NCBI GenBank assembly: GCA_937998875.1
Contig: CALLBO010000051.1
Coordinates: forward strand, 1 to 64,000
DNA: 64,000 nucleotides
Reading direction: 5' to 3'
Origin: an uncultured Granulosicoccaceae bacterium
Lineage (GTDB): Bacteria; Pseudomonadota; Gammaproteobacteria; Granulosicoccales; Granulosicoccaceae
Every line of letters starts with the position of its first letter. Position 1 is the first letter of the stretch. This document shows, one piece after another, positions 16,689 through 25,798 of this stretch. The notes under the pieces were generated by a model. It did not search any database and was not told the DNA's origin. It worked only from the letters and a program-made list of their open reading frames with translations. The position numbers and the translations under genes were made by a program.

Positions 16689-16897
16689 TAACCACCGTAG
16701 GAGGATGGAGGAGGAAACTTATGACGTTATTATAGCACTGATTTGCTGCAACGCAAATTTTTGCCCCCGCTCTAGCATTGCAAAATCTTTAATAAAATCC
16801 ACATATTAGGAGATGTTTCAGTATGTGACATCATTTATTTGTTGCACTGCAGCATAAATACTGGAATTACAGCACCGAAGAACAGAGCGGCCGATTT

Positions 16898-17329
16898 TCA
16901 ATCCTCAGTCAAAGAATCCAGAGAAATTTCCACTCGATGACTAATCTCAACCGAGGTCTCCAGCATTTTCGATACTGAGCAGTATTTTTCCGCTGACAAT
17001 GACACAGCTCTATTTACCTGTTTTTCTGACAGATCAGTCCCGTCAATCTGAAACACCATCTCAATTCGGGTAAAGACCGCCGGGATTGCATCAGCCCGCT
17101 CCGCTTCGAGCCGCACTTGGCAATCCCGCACATTTTGGCGCGCTTTCTTCAACATCAATACCACATCAAAAGCGGCACATGCACCAAGGCCGATCAGCAC
17201 AGACTCCATTGGCCGAATCCCGAGATTTCGACCCCCGTGCTCCGGTGAGCCATCCAGCACGATGCTGTGACCGCTCCCGGATTCTGCGACAAAACTCATG
17301 TGATCGAGCCATTTCACTCTTGCTTGCAT
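16898..17329 (-). CDS. OsmC-family protein (YhfA-like)
   Basis: A 143-residue soluble protein of the OsmC/Ohr fold with the two family cysteines, in LGACAAFDVV and SAEKYCSVSKML. Members reduce organic or lipid hydroperoxides through this Cys pair; the YhfA branch has no settled role. It is divergent from crp, as yhfA is in E. coli, and a similar gene sits next to vfr in Pseudomonas. This supports assignment to that branch. Confidence 0.85.
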   Translation of the reverse strand: MQARVKWLDHMSFVAESGSGHSIVLDGSPEHGGRNLGIRPMESVLIGLGACAAFDVVLMLKKARQNVRDCQVRLEAERADAIPAVFTRIEMVFQIDGTDLSEKQVNRAVSLSAEKYCSVSKMLETSVEISHRVEISLDSLTED

Positions 17330-17508
17330 CGGTTTCTTCTCTAAATCGGCTTGGATGGCTTTGATAATGTGAGTTGTATCAACTTAAGTAAATAAAAAAA
17401 ACTCTCATGTGCCCGGGAAGATCACTATGAGAACGTTTTTTGCTCCGTCCTCTGTGTAAACGCTTAAAGCGCTCAGCAAAGCGCTAATTTATACCCGGAG
17501 AACGGATC

Positions 17509-18147
17509 ATGCTGCCACCACGTACTACCCCTCCCAAAGCGGAGTGGCTGGAAACGCTATTGCGTCATAGCCACCGCAGACAGTACCCAGCAAAAACAAC
17601 CATTATTCATCACGGCGACAAGCCGGATACGCTTTACTACATGGTCGACGGATCAGTCAGTGTAGTTATCGAAGATGATGAAGGCCGTGAGATTGTTCTC
17701 GCATACCTTAACAACGGCGACTTCTTCGGTGAGATGGGTCTGTTTGAAGATGAGAGCGAACGCAGCGCATGGGTTGTTGCTCGTAACAAATGCGAGGTTG
17801 CTGAAATTAACTATGAGCAGTTTCGACGACTGGCGGATCAGTCACCGGAGATTCTCTTTGCTCTGACAACACAAATGGCCTCACGTCTTCGCAAGACAAG
17901 CACGAAGGTTCGCGATCTTGCATTTCTTGATGTGACTGGACGCGTTGCTTCAACTTTGCTTGATCTTGCGAAACAACCCGATTCGATTACTCATCCGGAC
18001 GGCATGCAGATCCGTATCACGCGACAGGAAATAGCCCGTATAGTCGGTTGCTCCAGAGAAATGGTTGGCCGTGTACTGAAAGATCTTGAAGATCGTGGTC
18101 TGATCCACGCTCGCGGCAAAACAATGGTTATCTACGGCACCCGCTAA
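17509..18147 (+). CDS. crp: cAMP receptor protein (CRP/Vfr-type regulator)
   Basis: Global transcription regulator of 212 residues. The N-terminal cyclic-nucleotide-binding barrel carries [20 protein letters not shown], close to the E. coli CRP pocket that includes the cAMP-contacting Glu, Arg and Ser. A long dimer helix and a C-terminal helix-turn-helix ([20 protein letters not shown]) follow. A GGAG site precedes ATG 17509. The position next to trpC and an OsmC-family gene equals that of vfr in Pseudomonas aeruginosa. I did not find a TGTGA-N6-TCACA site in its own upstream region. Confidence 0.95.
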   Translation: MLPPRTTPPKAEWLETLLRHSHRRQYPAKTTIIHHGDKPDTLYYMVDGSVSVVIEDDEGREIVLAYLNNGDFFGEMGLFEDESERSAWVVARNKCEVAEINYEQFRRLADQSPEILFALTTQMASRLRKTSTKVRDLAFLDVTGRVASTLLDLAKQPDSITHPDGMQIRITRQEIARIVGCSREMVGRVLKDLEDRGLIHARGKTMVIYGTR

Positions 18148-18195
18148 AATAGCCGAGCCGTCTCCCTAAGCTTTTATAGATGTGAGAAGTAACTG

Positions 18196-18228
18196 ATCAC
18201 CCGCAACTGTTTGCGGGTGATTTTTTTT
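18196..18228 (+). terminator. Terminator of crp
   Basis: A 10-bp perfect stem TCACCCGCAA/TTGCGGGTGA (18197-18206 and 18211-18220) with a 4-base loop, followed by T8. It lies about 50 bases after the crp stop codon. Confidence 0.92.
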
Positions 18229-18418
18229 GTTTTGTCGTCACGTAGGGGGATAAGCTTGCGCATCCACCAAAGTGCAGCTTGACTGATAGGTTACTCGTTC
18301 AATCTAGTTTTTTGCATCAGTTTGATAAATGCGCTTTATGCTTGTACCTCCCATACAACATCGCATCGACACATACGTGGCACCCGGCAAACGTGAGCAC
18401 ATACCTGCAACAGAGCTA

Positions 18419-19219
18419 TTAAAAAAACAATTCCCGCATCTTTGCACCCGGGTTTTCAGCTCGCATAAACGCCTCGCCGACAAGAAAGGCGTTGACATCG
18501 CTCTTGCGCATCGCCGCCACATCTTCTGTAGTTAAAATACCGCTCTCAGTTACCACAAGGCAGTCTTGCGGTATCTGACTTAGTAAATCTAGCGTAGTGT
18601 TCAAAGACACGTCGAATGTGCGCAGATCACGATTGTTGATTCCGACCAATGACGGTGAAACCATCAACGCACGTTCAAGCTCCGCTGCATCATGCGCTTC
18701 GATTAGTACATCCATACCCAGATGCATAGCCAGCCCGTTAAGCTCTGCCATTTGTGCATCCCCTAAAGCTGCAACAATCAACAGAATACAATCCGCACTC
18801 ATTGCTCGTGCTTCGTATACCTGATACTCATCAATAATGAAATCCTTGCGAATCACAGGAAGATCACAAGCATTACGTGCAGCCTGCAGGTACTCAGGCG
18901 CTCCTTGAAAGAAATCTCTGTCCGTTAGTACAGACAAACAGGCCGCACCACCCTCCTGATAACTTTTTGCAATTTCTGCCGGGTCAAAATTTTCACGAAT
19001 AACGCCCTTACTGGGTGAGGCTTTTTTAATTTCAGCGATGATTGCAGGATCACCTGCAACAATTCGTTTGCGCATTGCCTCAACAAAACCACGAGGAGCC
19101 GACGCGTCAGCTGCCAGCTGCGATAACTGCCGCATGCTGGTTATCTCACAAGCCTGGGTTATTTCCTCAAGCTTTCTGCTGAGTATTTTTTTTAGTATGT
19201 CCGGTGTATCTTGAGGCAT
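18419..19219 (-). CDS. trpC: Indole-3-glycerol phosphate synthase
   Basis: Converts 1-(2-carboxyphenylamino)-1-deoxyribulose-5-phosphate to indole-3-glycerol phosphate in tryptophan synthesis. It is 266 residues, a single TIM barrel with no fused TrpF. Visible motifs are [12 protein letters not shown], the catalytic region [12 protein letters not shown], the LIEAHD segment and [11 protein letters not shown]. It is the last gene of trpEGDC, 54 bases after trpD. It is convergent with crp. Confidence 0.96.
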   Translation of the reverse strand: MPQDTPDILKKILSRKLEEITQACEITSMRQLSQLAADASAPRGFVEAMRKRIVAGDPAIIAEIKKASPSKGVIRENFDPAEIAKSYQEGGAACLSVLTDRDFFQGAPEYLQAARNACDLPVIRKDFIIDEYQVYEARAMSADCILLIVAALGDAQMAELNGLAMHLGMDVLIEAHDAAELERALMVSPSLVGINNRDLRTFDVSLNTTLDLLSQIPQDCLVVTESGILTTEDVAAMRKSDVNAFLVGEAFMRAENPGAKMRELFF

Positions 19220-19273
19220 TGATGGCAGTCTGCTTATCTGGTCTATCTGTTATTCTGCTGAGCGGTTCGGTTA

Positions 19274-20302
19274 CTAACAGCTGTTGCTGCAATCTATCAG
19301 CGCATCAAGCTTTGCGGCAGCGCTACCATCGGCGATCAATGCCAGCGCTTTTTCTACGCCCTGCTGATGTGTATCAGCAATGCCTGCAATGAATATTGCC
19401 GCACCGGAATTAAGTGCCACAATATCACGAGCCGGCCCTGCTTCATTCGCAAGCACACACTTCATCATTGCGAGACTCTCGGCAGCTCCAGCTACTTTTA
19501 TCTGCGCAATATCTGTTTCTTGCATAGAAAACATACCAGGCTCTATCGTGGAGCTCGTGACTTTCCCGTCACGCAGTTCTGCCACATGGGTTTTAGAACC
19601 AATACTGATTTCATCCATACCATCTTCGGCGTGTACCACCATCGCACGTTCACTACCGAGCTTTGCAAGAACTTCTGCAATTGGCACCACAAGATGATCA
19701 CTGTAGACACCGATCAGCTGTTTCGGCGCAGACGCTGGGTTAGTCAATGGGCCAAGCACATTGAATATCGTTCTCATACCAAGGTCTTTACGCGGGCCGA
19801 TGGCATGTCGCATTGCTCCGTGATGCTTAGGTGCAAACATAAAGCCGAGACCAATTGTATCTACACACTTTGCCACCTGCCCGGCATCAAGATCGATGTT
19901 GACACCGGCGGCTTCCAGCACATCGGCAGCACCAGAGCTGCTGGATACTGCACGATTGCCATGCTTGGCTACTTTGATTCCGGCGGCCGCAGCTACTACC
20001 GAACTGCAGGTGGATACATTGAACGTGCTGATGCCGTCACCACCAGTGCCGACTATATCGATAAGGTCTGCGGTCTTGCAGGTGACACCTGTGGCAAGCT
20101 CACGCATCACAGTGGCAGCGGCAGCAATTTCTTCTACCGACTCGCCTTTCATTCGAAGGGCTACCAACAAACCACCAATCTGCGCATCGGTGCATTCACC
20201 GGACATGATCTTGCGCATCGTCTGCACCATTTCATCTGCAGTCAATGCATTGCCGTCAACAACTTTAGATACGGCCTGTTGGATAGTGAATGATTTACTC
20301 AT
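19274..20302 (-). CDS. trpD: Anthranilate phosphoribosyltransferase
   Basis: Transfers phosphoribose from PRPP to anthranilate. It is 342 residues with the PRPP-binding GTGGDGISTFNVST loop and the KHGNRAVSSSSGAADVLEAAG segment. It is third in the trpEGDC operon, 16 bases after trpG. The domain is full length, with no fusion to the glutaminase subunit. Confidence 0.96.
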   Translation of the reverse strand: MSKSFTIQQAVSKVVDGNALTADEMVQTMRKIMSGECTDAQIGGLLVALRMKGESVEEIAAAATVMRELATGVTCKTADLIDIVGTGGDGISTFNVSTCSSVVAAAAGIKVAKHGNRAVSSSSGAADVLEAAGVNIDLDAGQVAKCVDTIGLGFMFAPKHHGAMRHAIGPRKDLGMRTIFNVLGPLTNPASAPKQLIGVYSDHLVVPIAEVLAKLGSERAMVVHAEDGMDEISIGSKTHVAELRDGKVTSSTIEPGMFSMQETDIAQIKVAGAAESLAMMKCVLANEAGPARDIVALNSGAAIFIAGIADTHQQGVEKALALIADGSAAAKLDALIDCSNSC

Positions 20303-20318
20303 TGATTTTGCCTTAATC

Positions 20319-20909
20319 TCATACTGACTTATTGCTAATCAGAAATTGCCGCAGCATATCGTGACCGTTATCCGTCATAATAGATTCCGGATGAAACTGT
20401 ACACCCTCTACAGACATTGATCGATGCCGCACGCCCATTATTTCTTCCATCCCGCCTGATTCGGTTTGCGTCCAGGCAGTGATTTCAAAACACTCCGGCA
20501 ACGTTTCTTTCTCGACGACTAAGGAGTGATAGCGAGTCACCGTCACGGGATTCGGCAGCCCCTTAAACACACCGGTATCGTTATGATAAACCGGTGAAGT
20601 CTTTCCATGCATGATGGAACCAGCGCGAACTATTCTTCCACCAAACGCCGCCGCTAAACACTGATGCCCCAGGCAGACACCCAGTATCGGCACTGTACCG
20701 GCACACTGCTTGATCAGATCAACCGAAATACCGGCTTCATTCGGGGTACACGGACCCGGTGAGATCATCAGGTGTTCAGGGTTCAGCTCGACCACCTCCT
20801 GAACTGTTTTCTGATCGTTGCGAACCACCATCACGGTAGAGCCGAGCTCTTCCAGGTACTGCACCAGGTTAAACGTAAATGAATCGTAGTTATCGAGCAT
20901 CAGTAACAT
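20319..20909 (-). CDS. trpG: Anthranilate synthase component II (glutamine amidotransferase)
   Basis: Glutaminase subunit that delivers ammonia to TrpE. It is 196 residues, class I amidotransferase, with the nucleophile Cys in ILGVCLGHQ and the His/Glu pair in VQFHPES. Its ATG overlaps the TAA stop of trpE by one base (TAATG), which implies translational coupling and equal production of the two subunits. It may also serve as PabA. Confidence 0.95.
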   Translation of the reverse strand: MLLMLDNYDSFTFNLVQYLEELGSTVMVVRNDQKTVQEVVELNPEHLMISPGPCTPNEAGISVDLIKQCAGTVPILGVCLGHQCLAAAFGGRIVRAGSIMHGKTSPVYHNDTGVFKGLPNPVTVTRYHSLVVEKETLPECFEITAWTQTESGGMEEIMGVRHRSMSVEGVQFHPESIMTDNGHDMLRQFLISNKSV

Positions 20910-22495
20910 TAGCTGTTGCCTCCGCCCAAGTTGTTCGATCCTGGGTTGTTCGATCGCGGGTTGTTTGCTTCATGAACCGAAGTCTGCTGCGGCAGGTTAT
21001 CAAGACCACCCGCTGCCAATGATGCTGCATTGAAAACCGCTCGCGCCTTATTCAGTGTTTCATCCCACTCATTGAGTGGCACTGAATCATAGACAACACC
21101 CGCACCCGCCTGGATAGTCAGTTCACCATTTTTAATTACCGCTGTTCTAATGGCTATGGCGGTATCCATATTACCGTTAAAAGACAGGTACCCAACCGCA
21201 CCTGAGTAAATACCCCGCTTAACCGGCTCAAGTTCATTAATGATTTCCATAGCGCGAATCTTCGGTGCACCACTGACTGTACCTGCGGGAAAAGTAGCAC
21301 GCAGTACATCCATTGCACTCATACCCTGCTTCAACCTACCGGTTACATTAGAGACAATATGCATTACATGTGAATAGCGCTCTATTGCCATTTTTTCAGT
21401 GAGTTTGACTGTTCCGGTTTCAGAGACACGACCAGCATCATTACGGCCCAGATCAATCAGCATTAGATGTTCTGCAAGTTCTTTGGGGTCGGCTAACAAA
21501 CTTTCTTCGAGCGCTTTATCTTCGGCTTCGGTCACACCACGGGGCCTGGTGCCGGCTATCGGCCTTACAGTGACAGCGTCATCTTCCAAACGCACCAGAA
21601 TTTCAGGAGAGGAACCAACAATCTGATAATCCCCCAAATCAAGGTAGTACATATAAGGTGATGGATTCAGCATACGCAAAGCACGATACAGATCAACGGA
21701 GTGAGCGCTGAACGGGGTTGTCATTCGCTGCGCTAATACAACCTGCATACAGTCACCGGCAGCAATATAATCACGCACCTGTTCTACACCCGACATAAAG
21801 CTGTTCTGTCCGAAGCCTGAGGTAAAACTGCTTTCATCGAGTTGTTGAGTCTGACACGGGCCCTGATCAGGAGCTGGACCACGTAACATCGCCTCTATTT
21901 CATCAAGTCGGGTTTCACCTGACGTATTACCATCATCGTTTTTGTTGACACTCTCCCCGGCTGCATCAATATGTACGATTATCAGCGCTGTACCATTTAA
22001 ATTATCAAAGACAACCACTTCTTCAGATACCATCAATAGTATGTCTGGTGTCTCTAACGGATCCGGCAGATTATCTTTAAAGATTGCAGGTTCTATAAAG
22101 TTGATAGTCTCATAGCCGAAATATCCGACCAGCCCGCCGGTAAATCTCAGTTGTGAAAAACGCCCACCAAGCTCATCAGTTGCAAAGGTCGCATGGAATT
22201 TTTCTATCCAGTCCAGTGGATCTTCAACCGTCTCCTGATGCTGCAATTGCCCGTCTCGCTCAATAGACAGTTCAGTCCCATGAAACTTGACGATGTCACG
22301 GCACGGTAAGCCGATAATGGAGTAGCGACCCCACTTGTCACCACCCGTTACCGATTCAAACAAATAAGTGCCAGCGCTATTGGCAACTTTTAAGTACGCA
22401 GAGAGAGGAGTTTCGAGGTCCGCGAGAATCTCGCGAACAAGCAACCGGCGTCTAGCTGGTTGCAGCGGTGTAGTCTGGTTGGAACGTTGTTTCAT
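20909..22495 (-). CDS. trpE: Anthranilate synthase component I
   Basis: Makes anthranilate from chorismate and ammonia with TrpG. It is 528 residues from ATG 22495; the frame stays open 24 codons further up, but the shorter start fits the family. Visible are the N-terminal region with a YLFES segment near the tryptophan feedback site, and the catalytic motifs [19 protein letters not shown] and [15 protein letters not shown]. The C-terminus carries an odd Asn/Gly-rich tail with three NNP/NNL-type repeats (about residues 507-528). It heads the trpEGDC operon. No leader peptide with Trp codons was seen upstream. Confidence 0.95.
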   Translation of the reverse strand: MKQRSNQTTPLQPARRRLLVREILADLETPLSAYLKVANSAGTYLFESVTGGDKWGRYSIIGLPCRDIVKFHGTELSIERDGQLQHQETVEDPLDWIEKFHATFATDELGGRFSQLRFTGGLVGYFGYETINFIEPAIFKDNLPDPLETPDILLMVSEEVVVFDNLNGTALIIVHIDAAGESVNKNDDGNTSGETRLDEIEAMLRGPAPDQGPCQTQQLDESSFTSGFGQNSFMSGVEQVRDYIAAGDCMQVVLAQRMTTPFSAHSVDLYRALRMLNPSPYMYYLDLGDYQIVGSSPEILVRLEDDAVTVRPIAGTRPRGVTEAEDKALEESLLADPKELAEHLMLIDLGRNDAGRVSETGTVKLTEKMAIERYSHVMHIVSNVTGRLKQGMSAMDVLRATFPAGTVSGAPKIRAMEIINELEPVKRGIYSGAVGYLSFNGNMDTAIAIRTAVIKNGELTIQAGAGVVYDSVPLNEWDETLNKARAVFNAASLAAGGLDNLPQQTSVHEANNPRSNNPGSNNLGGGNS

Positions 22496-22829
22496 GAATT
22501 TCAGCACTATAAATGACACGGACAGAGAGTTGAGTCGCAACAGCAGAGTTCGCGCTTCGCCAACCAAAGGCCGCGTTACATGCGGCTGATGTCACTCCAG
22601 GCTGATTCATGATTTCTTTATCTGGTTCGAGGTCCAAACGGAATGTTGGCCCACGTTCACGCATGCCATTTACCCACAAGCACAATTTCGAGTCAAGCAA
22701 ACAGAGACTCTGGAGGTGGTTTTCGGGAGTCATTCCGCTGCTTTCTCTGCCTTACAGAACAACCAACGGCGTGCCAACGTCAGTCACAACAGCTATATTA
22801 CCTGTACACCTATCAAAGAGTCTCCGACA
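22496..22829. other. Intergenic region between trpE and fumarase
   Basis: Divergent 334-base gap that must hold both promoters. It has a short hairpin AGGCCGC/GCGGCT-type near 22568-22588 and no run of Trp codons or T tract on the trpE side, so classic attenuation is not supported. The fumarase side ends with an AAAGAG ribosome site at 22815-22820. No further gene is seen. Confidence 0.45.
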
Positions 22830-24359
22830 ATGGCACGCATCCACCAGGATCATCTGATCGACAGTGTTGCCGACGCACTGCAATTCATCTCCTACTATCA
22901 TCCGAAAGACTTCGTCGATGCAGTCCACGATGCCTACAATCGCGAAGAATCCAAGCCCGCGAAAGATGCAATTGCACAAATTCTGATCAACTCGCGACTC
23001 TGCGCGGAGGGACACAGGCCCATTTGTCAGGATACCGGTATCGTTACCATCTTCATAAAAATCGGTATGGATGTGCAGTGGCAGGGTGTGACGATGAGCC
23101 CGACAGACATGATCAACGAAGGCGTCCGTCGCGCCTACCTGCATCCGGATAACAAGCTGCGCGGTTCGATTCTTGCCGACCCGGCGGGTGCCAGAAAAAA
23201 CACCAATGACAACACACCTGCGGTCATTCACATGGAGGTTGTTGAAGGTGACAAAATAGAGGTTGATCTGGCTGCCAAAGGCGGTGGCTCTGAAAACAAA
23301 TCCAAAATGGCGATGCTCAACCCGAGTGACAGCATCGTCGACTGGGTGGTTAAAACCGTGCCGACAATGGGTGCCGGTTGGTGCCCGCCCGGCATGCTCG
23401 GTATTGGCATTGGTGGTACAGCTGAAAAATCTGCCGTACTGGCGAAACAAGTGCTGATGGATCCAATTGATATACAACAGTTAAAAGATCGCGGTCCGTC
23501 AAGTCGCATCGAGGAGCTACGACTTGAAATATTCGAAAAAGTAAACGCACTCGGTATCGGCGCGCAGGGCCTGGGGGGACTGACAACAGTTCTGGATGTA
23601 AAGATCGCAGATTTCCCGACTCATGCCGCCTCACTACCGGTAACCATGATCCCGAACTGCGCTGCAACCCGACATACACACTTCGTGTTGAACGGTGACG
23701 GACCGGCACTGCAAACACCGCCATCACTGAGCGACTGGCCCGAAATCACCTGGGATGTAGGACCCAATGCACGCACAGTAAATCTTGATACCTTAACCGA
23801 TGAGGAAACCTCGACCTTCAAGCCGGGAGAAACATTGCTGTTAAACGGCACATTACTCACCGGCCGCGATGCAGCCCATAAACGCATCAAGGAAATTCTC
23901 GACCGTGGCGAAGAGTTACCGGTAGATCTTAGCGGAAAGATGATTTACTACGTCGGACCGGTAGATGCAGTACGTGATGAAGCAGTGGGTCCGGCAGGTC
24001 CGACCACTGCTACCCGCATGGATAAATTTACCGACATGATGCTGGAGCAAACCGGCATTCTGGGCATGGTGGGTAAAGCCGAACGTGGACCAACCGGCAT
24101 TGAGGCGATCAAGAAACATAAATCTGTCTATCTAATGGCAGTCGGGGGTGCGGCGTATCTGGTGTCACGCGCGATTACCGAGGCCAGAATTGTTGCTTTC
24201 GAAGAGCTCGGCATGGAGGCAATACACGAGTTTGTTGTGAAGGACATGCCTGTCACAGTTGCAGTGGATAGCAATGGCGAAGCGGTACACCAGACCGGCC
24301 CTGCTATCTGGCGTAATAAAATTGCCTCGGGTGAGGCACAACCGGTCTATTTTAAATAG
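22830..24359 (+). CDS. Class I (iron-sulfur) fumarate hydratase
   Basis: Interconverts fumarate and malate in the TCA cycle, using a 4Fe-4S cluster that is sensitive to oxygen. It is 509 residues. The three cluster Cys are in RPICQDTG (C66), GWCPPGMLG (C185) and NCAATRHTHF (C277). The C-terminal domain has the GPTTATRMD and GKAERGPTGIEA-type signatures. ATG 22830 follows an AAAGAG site and matches the family start ARIHQDHLI; the frame is open to 22716. A single-gene unit that converges on the capsule genes. Confidence 0.95.
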   Translation: MARIHQDHLIDSVADALQFISYYHPKDFVDAVHDAYNREESKPAKDAIAQILINSRLCAEGHRPICQDTGIVTIFIKIGMDVQWQGVTMSPTDMINEGVRRAYLHPDNKLRGSILADPAGARKNTNDNTPAVIHMEVVEGDKIEVDLAAKGGGSENKSKMAMLNPSDSIVDWVVKTVPTMGAGWCPPGMLGIGIGGTAEKSAVLAKQVLMDPIDIQQLKDRGPSSRIEELRLEIFEKVNALGIGAQGLGGLTTVLDVKIADFPTHAASLPVTMIPNCAATRHTHFVLNGDGPALQTPPSLSDWPEITWDVGPNARTVNLDTLTDEETSTFKPGETLLLNGTLLTGRDAAHKRIKEILDRGEELPVDLSGKMIYYVGPVDAVRDEAVGPAGPTTATRMDKFTDMMLEQTGILGMVGKAERGPTGIEAIKKHKSVYLMAVGGAAYLVSRAITEARIVAFEELGMEAIHEFVVKDMPVTVAVDSNGEAVHQTGPAIWRNKIASGEAQPVYFK

Positions 24360-24394
24360 CGCCGGCAAATTACTGCCAGTACTATCTGTGTACG

Positions 24395-24420
24395 CGGTGC
24401 TGCGGTGATACGCAGCGCCG
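24395..24420. terminator. Hairpin between fumarase and kpsS
   Basis: A 10-bp stem CGGTGCTGCG/CGCAGCGCCG (one G-T pair) with a 6-base loop between convergent genes. An outer ATCTGTG/CACAGAT pair extends it. There is no clear T tract on either side, so terminator function is tentative. Confidence 0.4.
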
Positions 24421-24448
24421 TTAACACTGTCTATGCACAGATACGCTC

Positions 24449-25798
24449 TTACAGCGCGATCTTCTTGGCCGCCGTTTTAAATGCCGGTTGCTCAACAGCC
24501 AGAGCGGATTTTTTCTTGTGCTGTTCAAGATCGATAATACTCGCAGCCTCACCTTCCGGTGCCGCGCTATGCTTCACGGGCTCACTGAAATGTTCATCCT
24601 TTAGAGCTAAGGGCCAGTTTAAACCAGACTCATCAGCGTCTCTCACCTCGGTGTATAAACTGCCATTAATCTGGGTATTGTCAATCAGGTAACTACGAAA
24701 TCGCTCATAGAGATCCTGATCTACCTTGCCCGGATCACTCCAAAAGGACTCAAGTGACCCCTGATGAGTCAGACCTTCTATGTCGTAAATAGCCTCGCCC
24801 AACGCTTTCACTGGTGTATCGTGATACAACGAGGAAATCCCCACGGTACTATTGATCAGTACCGATCCTTCTGCATTGCGTAAAAGCGAAGGCAGATCAG
24901 TATCGTGAACATAGTGAAGTCGGTTTTCAAGCCCGTACACCAGTGCCATCTTTTTAATAACAGAACTATAGTTCTTATAACCCCGGTCATAAGGATGGTG
25001 CTTGATGACAAGCGAGCAGTCATCTCTACCGGCTTTGGAAAAGGAGCTGATCACATGCTCAAGGTACTTTTCGATACTGGGATAATCCGAATGCTGCCGA
25101 ACCTGCATATCACTATGCACTTGCAAAGGCAGTAGAAAATATTTTTTTCCACCTCTCAGGATCGCCTCACCTGTTTTACGCTCACTAAACCCATAGGCTA
25201 TTTTTCGACAACCAGACTGCAACCAGTACAATCCTTCTGTAAAAACATTGAGGCTGCGATGATGCTCATAGTACTTAAACATCCATTTCATTATCGATGC
25301 CGCAATGTAGTACTGCATGCAATGTCTTGCTGCTGAGCTGAATACATTTGATACCGGCTCAGACGGTGCTTCATCAACTCCAACTGCAGTTTTCGCCAAC
25401 CGTTCGTGGATACCTTCCTTTTCGCAGGCACTGGTAAATCCGTTCACACCATCTTTTTCCAGAGTAACGTAATTCGGACGAACGTAGCCCTCTTCAAAAA
25501 CATAGACTTCTACGCCAAGTCGCCTGGCGATACCAATCGCCTGTCGATGATAACGTCTGCAATCGCCAAACAAATAGATGCGATCAATCTCCCGGCCGAC
25601 CAGTAGACTTTCTATCCAGGCGGGCCAGACACTCGCCGCTGCGGTAAAGTTAAGATACTTACCACTCCGGAAGTAGTACAGGTCGCCGCCGTTCAGGTTG
25701 ACTTTTAAAACGTTGTGGCCACTACTCTCAAGCTGCTGTGCGAACTTTTTAAAGAATGGTCCGACAGGTCCTTGTAGCAGAAGAATATTACGCGGCAT
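24449..25798 (-). CDS. kpsS: KpsS-like capsule beta-Kdo transferase
   Basis: In group 2 capsules KpsS adds the first beta-Kdo to lyso-phosphatidylglycerol, starting the linker that anchors the polysaccharide. The 449-residue protein begins NILLLQGPVGPFFKKFA and has FGDCRRYHR and YVFEEGYVRPNYVTLE, all typical of KpsS. The C-terminal half has the GT-B-like SVLINSTVGISSLYHDTPVKALG. It is about 60 residues longer than E. coli KpsS because of a Lys/Ala-rich tail. Its start overlaps the kpsC stop by 11 bases, so the pair is translationally coupled. Last gene of the capsule locus. Confidence 0.9.
   Translation of the reverse strand: MPRNILLLQGPVGPFFKKFAQQLESSGHNVLKVNLNGGDLYYFRSGKYLNFTAAASVWPAWIESLLVGREIDRIYLFGDCRRYHRQAIGIARRLGVEVYVFEEGYVRPNYVTLEKDGVNGFTSACEKEGIHERLAKTAVGVDEAPSEPVSNVFSSAARHCMQYYIAASIMKWMFKYYEHHRSLNVFTEGLYWLQSGCRKIAYGFSERKTGEAILRGGKKYFLLPLQVHSDMQVRQHSDYPSIEKYLEHVISSFSKAGRDDCSLVIKHHPYDRGYKNYSSVIKKMALVYGLENRLHYVHDTDLPSLLRNAEGSVLINSTVGISSLYHDTPVKALGEAIYDIEGLTHQGSLESFWSDPGKVDQDLYERFRSYLIDNTQINGSLYTEVRDADESGLNWPLALKDEHFSEPVKHSAAPEGEAASIIDLEQHKKKSALAVEQPAFKTAAKKIAL

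Noticed and set aside
17330-17508. CRP autoregulatory site upstream of crp
   Set aside because: TGTG and TCAC half-sites near 17407-17428 are too far apart to fit TGTGA-N6-TCACA.
22496-22829. Trp attenuator with leader peptide
   Set aside because: No short frame with tandem Trp codons and no terminator hairpin with T tract before trpE on the minus strand.
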